From contig PEZR01000023.1 of NCBI GenBank assembly GCA_002773975.1, positions 5,568 through 13,018 on the forward strand: DNA of 7,451 nt, given 5' to 3'. The notes under the pieces were generated by a model, which was given only the letters and a program-made list of their open reading frames with translations, was not told the DNA's origin and ran no database searches. Below are positions 1-3,905 of this stretch, one piece after another. The stretch's first letter is position 1, and every line of letters begins with the position of its first letter. Made by a program: the position numbers and the translations under genes. Source of the DNA: Bdellovibrio sp. CG10_big_fil_rev_8_21_14_0_10_47_8 (lineage in GTDB: Bacteria > Bdellovibrionota > Bdellovibrionia > Bdellovibrionales > Bdellovibrionaceae).

Positions 1-466
1 TAACCCAGTCTTGTCCGTAACTGACCTCGTCTACACCCGATTGATTCGTTAAATCACCGGCCACCTTTTGCATCACATTCAACTGATCTTCAGCGGGGAC
101 TTTGGAATTCAATGAAACTTGAAAGCTCGACGGAATCATTTTCACAAGATCTGGATCCGTCAGAAGATCCGGAGCGTAGCTGGCCAATTGTTCCCGAAAT
201 TGACCCAATGCCTGTTCTTGGGAAACGAACTGTACGTCTCCAATTTCGTCTTTCTGCTGAAGGGTGTTTTTAATTTGTTGAATCGTCGAGGTGGAAACAT
301 TGTCCGCAAGATAGACCGACATTTGAAAGGATTCTCCCCACAGGGTCAGAATTCTTTGCAGATTTTGCCCCACCAAAAGAGCTCCACTTAAGATGCAGAA
401 ACTGGCCGTCAAAATAAGCAAGGTGGAAAAGCGCAATGCCCATCGATTGCGGGAATGATGACTCAT
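1..466 (-). CDS. ftsX: Cell-division ABC transporter permease FtsX, N-terminal part (cut by window edge)
   Basis: FtsX is the inner-membrane partner of the FtsE ATPase. The FtsEX complex sits at the division septum and switches on periplasmic peptidoglycan hydrolases or their activators. I translated 155 codons plus one base on the minus strand. A short basic cytoplasmic tail (MSHHSRNRW) precedes a first membrane helix at about residues 12-33. A periplasmic domain follows, with FtsX-typical stretches: a YLADNVS segment near 52, VQFVSQEQALGQF near 78-90, and IPSSFQVSL near 111-119. The last three transmembrane helices lie outside the window. The ATG at 466-464 overlaps the ftsE TGA (465-463) as ATGA, so translation is probably coupled to ftsE. 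No independent ribosome site is needed or obvious. Identification is firm from the sequence pattern and the FtsE neighbour. Confidence 0.93.
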   Translation of the reverse strand, partial: MSHHSRNRWALRFSTLLILTASFCILSGALLVGQNLQRILTLWGESFQMSVYLADNVSTSTIQQIKNTLQQKDEIGDVQFVSQEQALGQFREQLASYAPDLLTDPDLVKMIPSSFQVSLNSKVPAEDQLNVMQKVAGDLTNQSGVDEVSYGQDWV

Positions 467-1125
467 TTACGACCACCCACCAATATGCCATCTTCGATTT
501 CCAGAGTTCTCTTTTGTCTTCGTTTCACCAGATCGTGATCATGGGTCGCGATGAAGACGGTCGTTCCCTGGGCACAGACTTTTTCCAATAGATCCATGAT
601 CTCTTCGCTGAGTTCGGGATCCAGATTTCCCGTGGGCTCATCCGCAATCAAAACACCTGGCTGATGCACCAATGCTCTCGCAATCGCCGTTCTCTGCTGC
701 TCTCCACCCGACACAAACTCGGGCAATTGATGAGCTTTGTCAGCCAAACCCACATGCTCAAGGGCCTCCATCACGCGACGTTGAATCACTGCCGAGCGGT
801 CTCCACGAACCATCAAGGGCAAAGAGATATTTTCAAACAGAGTGTGGTCCTTTAAGAGCTTAAAGTCTTGAAAGATAACGCCAATTCTTCGGCGAAAAAA
901 AGGCAGCTCTTTGCCTCCCAACTTGGTCAAATCAAAACCAGCAACATGAATGCGACCAGAGGTCGGCTTATCAAAAGCCGAGATCATTCTAAACAAGGTG
1001 GTCTTGCCCGCACCACTGTGACCAGTGAGAAAGACAAATTCACCTTTGTCGATCTCTAGATCAATATTTTTCAAAGCATGAACGGAGCCGGGATAGGTCT
1101 TGTAAACATGAGAGAATTGAATCAT
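463..1125 (-). CDS. ftsE: Cell-division ATP-binding protein FtsE
   Basis: This is the cytoplasmic ATPase of the FtsEX complex, which couples ATP turnover to activation of septal peptidoglycan hydrolysis. At 220 residues it is the normal family length. All ABC motifs are visible: Walker A GHSGAGKT at 35-42, Q-loop glutamine at 86 (VIFQDFKLL), ABC signature SGGEQQR at 139-145, Walker B VLIADEP at 158-164 with catalytic Glu163, D-loop GNLD, and switch His195 (ATHD). The start MIQFSHVYKTYPG matches the usual FtsE N-terminus. Upstream, a GAGGG lies 15 bases from the ATG, too far for a normal Shine-Dalgarno site, so initiation may be leaderless (see the promoter candidate at 1132-1160). The 75-bp gap to the 85-residue gene is the only sizeable gap in this minus-strand run. 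The stop overlaps the ftsX start. Confidence 0.97.
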   Translation of the reverse strand: MIQFSHVYKTYPGSVHALKNIDLEIDKGEFVFLTGHSGAGKTTLFRMISAFDKPTSGRIHVAGFDLTKLGGKELPFFRRRIGVIFQDFKLLKDHTLFENISLPLMVRGDRSAVIQRRVMEALEHVGLADKAHQLPEFVSGGEQQRTAIARALVHQPGVLIADEPTGNLDPELSEEIMDLLEKVCAQGTTVFIATHDHDLVKRRQKRTLEIEDGILVGGRK

Positions 1126-1131
1126 GGGTTT

Positions 1132-1160
1132 ATTTTAAAACCCTCAAGGCCCATTGTCGC
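1132..1160 (-). promoter_or_regulatory. Candidate sigma70-type promoter giving a leaderless ftsE transcript
   Basis: On the minus strand GCGACA (1160-1155) is separated by exactly 17 bases from TAAAAT (1137-1132). The -10 element matches TATAAT at 5 of 6 positions and the -35 matches TTGACA at 4 of 6. Only six bases (AAACCC) separate the -10 element from the ftsE ATG, so transcription would begin at or next to the start codon. The same stretch, 1126-1143, is a 6-bp inverted repeat (GGGTTT, 6-nt centre, AAACCC) that abuts the ATG. The geometry resembles the much stronger promoter at 2208-2236. The match could be chance in an A/T-rich gap; no transcript evidence is available here. Confidence 0.35.
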
Positions 1161-1200
1161 AGAATGCATGGTCGAGGACGGACGTTTTGCCAGTCTAGAT

Positions 1201-1458
1201 TTACCGAGTGAACTCACCAGCGAAAAGCTGATCGAGAATACGATGATGCTGTTTTTTCAGAGCGCCCTGCAGAGCACTCAGATCCCGAACAGAGCCCTGC
1301 CTGAAGGCCTCTTCGTAGCTGGTTTTGATAGTCTTAATGACCGCGCCATTGAGATAAATACGACTTACCAAAAACGGATTCTGATCGCCCCAGTCCTCAG
1401 TCTGCACGTGAAATGATTGCCCTCGAACACTGACATCCGAGTTAAGCCCTTTTTGCAT
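1201..1458 (-). CDS. Small conserved hypothetical protein (FHVQTEDWG family)
   Basis: This is an 85-residue soluble protein of unknown function with no signal peptide or membrane segment. Its core reads FHVQTEDWG (16-24), NPFLVSRIYLNGAV (27-40) and KTIKTSYEE (42-50). It looks like a small beta-rich domain followed by a helical, charged tail (about 55-80). I recall similar short proteins with an 'HVQTED.G...P.vvs..f..G.....k..Y' pattern from deltaproteobacterial genomes, but their role is not known to me. The ATG at 1458 lies five bases after the stop of the RHH gene. A GGTAGG overlapping that stop could act as the ribosome site, so the two are almost certainly co-transcribed. It is the last gene before ftsE, and its short, conserved, co-directional position suggests it is part of the operon rather than a spurious frame. 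Confidence 0.8.
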   Translation of the reverse strand: MQKGLNSDVSVRGQSFHVQTEDWGDQNPFLVSRIYLNGAVIKTIKTSYEEAFRQGSVRDLSALQGALKKQHHRILDQLFAGEFTR

Positions 1459-1463
1459 CCCAA

Positions 1464-1739
1464 TTACCTACCACCGAGGTAATCCCGAATCAATTTTTTG
1501 ATCAAAGTTTGATACTTTGTGTTCTCGACGGCTGCCCGCGCTTTGAGCGCTGCCAAGACCTGACGATCCAGGCGCAAGCTGATCAACACCGAGTCAGACG
1601 CTCCAACGTCCTGAGCCCCTTGCAGCAAACGCATCTGCTCCAAAAACTCGAGAATCTGCTCGGTTGTAGCCCCCCGAGTCTGTTCAATATATTCCGGCGA
1701 AAATTTCTGCAGTCCCTTACGGACAGGTTTATGTTTCAT
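1464..1739 (-). CDS. CopG-like ribbon-helix-helix protein, probable antitoxin/autorepressor
   Basis: This 91-residue protein has a C-terminal half that fits the ribbon-helix-helix DNA-binding fold: a beta-strand VLISLRL (51-57), helix A about 58-70 (DRQVLAALKARAA), a turn, and helix B about 75-87 containing YQTLIKKLIRDYL. The strand-plus-'YQTLI' pattern is typical of the CopG/BrnA-type antitoxins that repress their own promoters. The N-terminal 45 residues (basic start, then a helical EQILEFLEQM region) could be the part that contacts a partner. Its ATG (1739-1737) overlaps the stop of the nucleotidyltransferase gene as ATGA, and no Shine-Dalgarno is visible, so translation is probably coupled. 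The palindrome at 2201-2234 is a natural candidate operator. The DNA-binding fold is a good call; the antitoxin role is inferred from arrangement. Confidence 0.78.
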   Translation of the reverse strand: MKHKPVRKGLQKFSPEYIEQTRGATTEQILEFLEQMRLLQGAQDVGASDSVLISLRLDRQVLAALKARAAVENTKYQTLIKKLIRDYLGGR

Positions 1740-2200
1740 TTTTTTAAAGCTCGCAGGCCACGAATGTCTTCCAGATCCTGAGGACGACCAGCTTCCTTTT
1801 TCATCATAATAAGGTCATCAATCGAAATAATCGAGATTTTAAAGTCCTGCATTTTTTTATGAATAACCGAGACGTCCCGCAAATCATGGGTCAGAAGAAT
1901 ATCCACCATCTCCATGGGATTTTTTGGATTCACAAACGACCATGCGATTAGATTTCGACGTTCGATGTATTCCTTGCGAAAGCGAGCTACTTCAGAGGCT
2001 GTGACCGGCACCCTAGACTGAAGTCCCAATGCCAAAAGCGCTTGCTCCGCTCGAGCCAAGTTCTGCTCATCCAAACGAGTCAACAAATCAACATCCACCG
2101 TCGACCGCATCAGACCATGCAGAGCCACAGCATATCCCCCAACCAAAGTGTAGGGAACTTTGAATTTCTCAAAAGAACGGATGAGTTTTTCGATAAACAT
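1736..2200 (-). CDS. Small nucleotidyltransferase (MNT/AbiEii-like), possible toxin
   Basis: This is a 154-residue protein of the DNA-polymerase-beta-like nucleotidyltransferase superfamily. Visible motifs are VGGYAVALHG (20-29; the GG of the first motif), STVDVDLL (33-40; the metal-binding Asp36 and Asp38) and a third acidic residue Asp100 in MEMVDILL. The tail SIDDLIMMKKEAGRPQDLED (126-145) is typical of AbiEii/DUF6036-type enzymes. Such proteins transfer nucleotides to RNA or protein targets, and several are toxins of toxin-antitoxin or abortive-infection systems. I chose the ATG at 2200 over an in-frame ATG at 2236. The extra 12 codons would be translated from the palindrome and promoter -35 itself, would read MTYSIYTYILYV, and have no ribosome site. 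The gene overlaps the RHH gene by 4 bp. The enzymatic fold is clear; the toxin role is inferred from gene order. Confidence 0.85.
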   Translation of the reverse strand: MFIEKLIRSFEKFKVPYTLVGGYAVALHGLMRSTVDVDLLTRLDEQNLARAEQALLALGLQSRVPVTASEVARFRKEYIERRNLIAWSFVNPKNPMEMVDILLTHDLRDVSVIHKKMQDFKISIISIDDLIMMKKEAGRPQDLEDIRGLRALKK

Positions 2201-2234
2201 GACGTATAGTATATACGTGTATATACTATACGTC
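2201..2234. repeat. Perfect 34-bp palindrome, probable operator
   Basis: The two arms (2201-2216 and 2219-2234) are exact reverse complements; only the central two bases (GT) do not pair. Each half holds a smaller dyad GTATA-N3-TATAC (2204-2216 and 2219-2231), so there are four GTATA boxes in two 13-bp sites whose centres are 15 bp apart. That layout suits cooperative binding of two ribbon-helix-helix dimers. The palindrome covers nearly the whole core promoter of the nucleotidyltransferase/RHH operon and ends at the base before the ATG, so binding would block RNA polymerase. Confidence 0.85.
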
Positions 2235-2236
2235 AA
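2208..2236 (-). promoter_or_regulatory. Strong sigma70-type promoter, leaderless start of the nucleotidyltransferase operon
   Basis: On the minus strand TTGACG (2236-2231, 5 of 6 to consensus) is followed by exactly 17 bases and TATACT (2213-2208, 5 of 6). Seven bases (ATACGTC) then separate the -10 element from the ATG at 2200, so the expected start of transcription is at or within a base or two of the start codon. No Shine-Dalgarno site exists upstream of that ATG, which supports a leaderless mRNA. The palindrome 2201-2234 lies within it. The -35 element starts 12 bases after the stop of the upstream coiled-coil gene, with no terminator between, so read-through from 3711 is also possible. 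Confidence 0.75.
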
Positions 2237-2247
2237 GATGGGAAAAG

Positions 2248-3711
2248 TTATTTAGCCCCGCTTGATGTTGAACTGCTGCCCATACTCTGACTTTTGGATG
2301 GGGAACAGTTAAGTTCGTCGTAATATTTAACTGCAGCGTCTTTTTTTTCTGACAACTCCTGAACATCCGAAAATGTTTGTTTGCCACCTCTTATTCTCGT
2401 TTTACTGAGGGTGGCCAAGTCATTGCTCGCTCTCGTCGCTTTCGACTTCGCGGCGTTGTAATCCTCTACATTGCTCATAGTTTCTTGCTGACAGGCCTGA
2501 TCTGCCTGACTCTTTTGATCCATCATAGCCTTATATTTTTGAGCATAAGAGCTGATTTTCATGTACTGGTCATTCTGTCTCTGATTCTCAGCATCCGCTG
2601 CCATTCTAATCATATCATCCCGTTGCTGTTGGGCCGCTTTAACTGCGGCGTCCGTATCCGCAATCTGCTGGTCAATAAAGGCAATCTGCCCAGTAAGACC
2701 TTCCTGATAAGTCACTCTCTGATCCAATGCCTTCTGGGCACAGGTCTGCCAGATTTCAGTGAGTCTTTTTTTCATATTACTATCCTGAGCCTGACTTTTG
2801 CTAACGTTTCCGACCATGTGAGACATTGTCGATCGCATTTTTGCCTGCTGCTCGTCCAATTCAACTTGGCATTTGATCAACTCACCACGGTACATCGCCA
2901 TAGTATTAATTTTCTGTCGCTGAAGTTCTGTTTTTTTCTGGATGAGCGCAACGCCGTCAGTTTGGGCCTTCCTCATTGCCGCATCAAGCTCAGCAAGACT
3001 TCTTTTCTTTTCAGCCTCAGCCTCTCGAGCTTCTGTTTTTGCTTTCGAGTCAGCATCATTTTTTTCGTCCAGAAGCTCTTGCATGGCTTCCTGGAGTTCT
3101 TTAGCCTCTTTTTTGCAGGCCTTTTGGTCGTCCAAAATTTTCTTCTTTGCCTCTCGAACTTCTTTTTCAGCTGCGTCTGAATCTCTTTTTGCCTCTCGTT
3201 TTTCTGTATTGAGGTCACTTTTAGTCATATCAACACAAATCGGATCCGTACCTCCATCCAACTCTCCTGGCTCGTCTCCCACAGAAATGTCGAGTTCATC
3301 GTCAAAGCTCTCCTGGCAGGTATCCATTATTTTTGAACACTCGCTGACCGACCTTTCCGTCGGATCAACTTTAGTGCTTTTTAACTTTGAACTGCTACCA
3401 GAGCTTAACGACGAGATCGCACCTTTAGCTTTACAGGCTGACAAAAAGTTTGAAATTGCATCGTTCTTACTTTTACGGGCGGCAAGACAGTCTGCCTCCT
3501 CTTTATCTTTTTTTGCCCTATTATAAATTTCATCCCGACAGGCTTTCCGTTCCTCAGGCGTGCCCGTACATCCTGATTGTTGATATTCCTGCGCCTTAGT
3601 CAAAGCAGTGGCTAAGGCCGCCGGAGACAAATCTTGCCCAAACGCTGGAGCGCCCATAGCGAAAAGAATCATGACAAGTGATAGCTTCTTAAACAGTGAA
3701 AGTGTCTTCAT
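2248..3711 (-). CDS. Secreted cysteine-rich coiled-coil protein of unknown function
   Basis: I do not recognise this 487-residue protein. It begins with a clear Sec signal peptide: basic MKTLSLFKK, a hydrophobic stretch to about residue 23, and a likely signal peptidase I cut after AFG (residue 25). The mature part holds twelve cysteines (48, 58, 75, 93, 125, 132, 159, 199, 281, 324, 407, 469), an even number compatible with disulfides in the periplasm or outside the cell. Residues 100-113 are Ser-rich and 134-157 acidic. Residues about 165-265 are a strongly charged Lys/Glu/Ala coiled coil, and about 310-410 is a second Gln-rich helical part. A Ser-rich tail covers 470-487. A GGGGGA four bases before the ATG serves as ribosome site. 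A FliA-like promoter lies just upstream. It could be a structural, envelope or fibre-forming protein; nothing shows an enzymatic site. Confidence 0.88.
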   Translation of the reverse strand: MKTLSLFKKLSLVMILFAMGAPAFGQDLSPAALATALTKAQEYQQSGCTGTPEERKACRDEIYNRAKKDKEEADCLAARKSKNDAISNFLSACKAKGAISSLSSGSSSKLKSTKVDPTERSVSECSKIMDTCQESFDDELDISVGDEPGELDGGTDPICVDMTKSDLNTEKREAKRDSDAAEKEVREAKKKILDDQKACKKEAKELQEAMQELLDEKNDADSKAKTEAREAEAEKKRSLAELDAAMRKAQTDGVALIQKKTELQRQKINTMAMYRGELIKCQVELDEQQAKMRSTMSHMVGNVSKSQAQDSNMKKRLTEIWQTCAQKALDQRVTYQEGLTGQIAFIDQQIADTDAAVKAAQQQRDDMIRMAADAENQRQNDQYMKISSYAQKYKAMMDQKSQADQACQQETMSNVEDYNAAKSKATRASNDLATLSKTRIRGGKQTFSDVQELSEKKDAAVKYYDELNCSPSKSQSMGSSSTSSGAK

Positions 3712-3732
3712 TTTTCCCCCGTACCCACTTGT

Positions 3733-3759
3733 CTATCGGAGCAAAATCGAGACCGTTTA
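3733..3759 (-). promoter_or_regulatory. Candidate sigma28 (FliA) promoter for the coiled-coil gene
   Basis: On the minus strand TAAA (3759-3756) is followed by exactly 15 bases and TCCGATAG (3740-3733). The established flagellar sigma28 pattern is TAAA-N15-GCCGATAA, so 10 of 12 specified bases match with the right spacing. Transcription would start around 3726, giving a leader of about 15 bases that contains the GGGGGA ribosome site (3720-3715) before the ATG at 3711. The position fits a real promoter well. Transcript evidence is lacking, and the -35 side beyond TAAA matches the wider consensus poorly. Confidence 0.5.
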
Positions 3760-3787
3760 AGTATTCCCTCGTGATTTTGTCTCAGAT

Positions 3788-3806
3788 TGAGAATCATAAT
3801 GATGAT
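3788..3806. promoter_or_regulatory. Fur-box-like site in the divergent intergenic region
   Basis: Bases 3789-3806 read as three head-to-tail hexamers GAGAAT, CATAAT and GATGAT, each one mismatch from GATAAT, the unit of the classical ferric-uptake-regulator box. Read as the 7-1-7 dyad, 3788-3802 matches TGATAAT-N-ATTATCA at 11 of 14 positions. It lies about 30 bp upstream of the FliA-like promoter and 100 bp upstream of the PBP start. Neither flanking gene is an obvious iron gene, and A/T-rich DNA gives such matches by chance, so this is only a candidate. Confidence 0.2.
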
Positions 3807-3808
3807 CC

Positions 3809-3880
3809 TCGACCAAGGGCCTGACCCCACCCAAGGTCCTTAGCCATAGATGACGCAGGTGATATGGCTTGGGTGGTCGA
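3809..3880. repeat. 72-nt compound inverted repeat (REP-like element or structured leader)
   Basis: Three nested stems are visible: an outer TCGACCA/TGGTCGA (3809-3815 with 3874-3880), a middle CCACCCAAG/CTTGGGTGG (3827-3835 with 3868-3876, sharing three bases with the outer right arm), and an inner GCCATA/TATGGC (3843-3848 with 3863-3868). The inner loop is 14 nt. The 5' side contains GGGCCTGACCCC (3817-3828), a GGGGTCAGGCCC-type motif that I associate with dispersed REP elements next to RAYT-type transposases in other genomes, from memory only. No transposase is present here. It could instead fold in the PBP mRNA leader if transcription starts upstream. No poly-T tract follows, so it is not a standard terminator. 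Confidence 0.45.
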
Positions 3881-3897
3881 TATCTCTTTGTGCTAAC
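3869..3897 (+). promoter_or_regulatory. Weak candidate promoter for the PBP1A gene
   Basis: TTGGGT (3869-3874) and GCTAAC (3892-3897) are 17 bases apart, with a TG at 3889-3890 in the extended -10 position. Each hexamer matches consensus at only 3 of 6 bases, so the call rests mainly on spacing, position eight bases before the PBP ATG, and the lack of a better one. The ATG itself has only CGGA nearby and no good ribosome site. Confidence 0.2.
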
Positions 3898-3905
3898 CTA
3901 TCGGA

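Noticed and set aside
151..175. GGATC/GATCC inverted repeat
   Set aside because: Short five-base arms inside the ftsX coding sequence, explained by codons and without regulatory context.
1078..1416. Plus-strand 112-codon open frame
   Set aside because: Antisense to the ftsE start and to the 85-residue gene, with no ribosome site or recognisable motif; the minus genes are well supported and tightly spaced.
2201..2236. Upstream ATG at 2236 for the nucleotidyltransferase
   Set aside because: It would add 12 residues encoded by the palindrome and the -35 element, with no ribosome site; the ATG at 2200 fits the family N-terminus and the promoter geometry.
2377..3180. Long plus-strand open frame (267 codons), and another at 2942-3526 (194 codons)
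   Set aside because: Both lie antisense to the coiled-coil gene. Their Ser/Phe/Leu-rich, repetitive translations are what the complement of Lys/Glu/Ala codons gives. The minus frame has a signal peptide, ribosome site and promoter.
3799..3843. 14-codon plus-strand open frame in the intergenic region as a leader peptide
   Set aside because: No ribosome site and no regulatory codon run; it overlaps the inverted repeat and is of a length expected by chance.
3809..3880. Intrinsic terminator
   Set aside because: The stems are interrupted, no T-run follows on either strand, and the region lies between divergent genes, where no terminator is needed.
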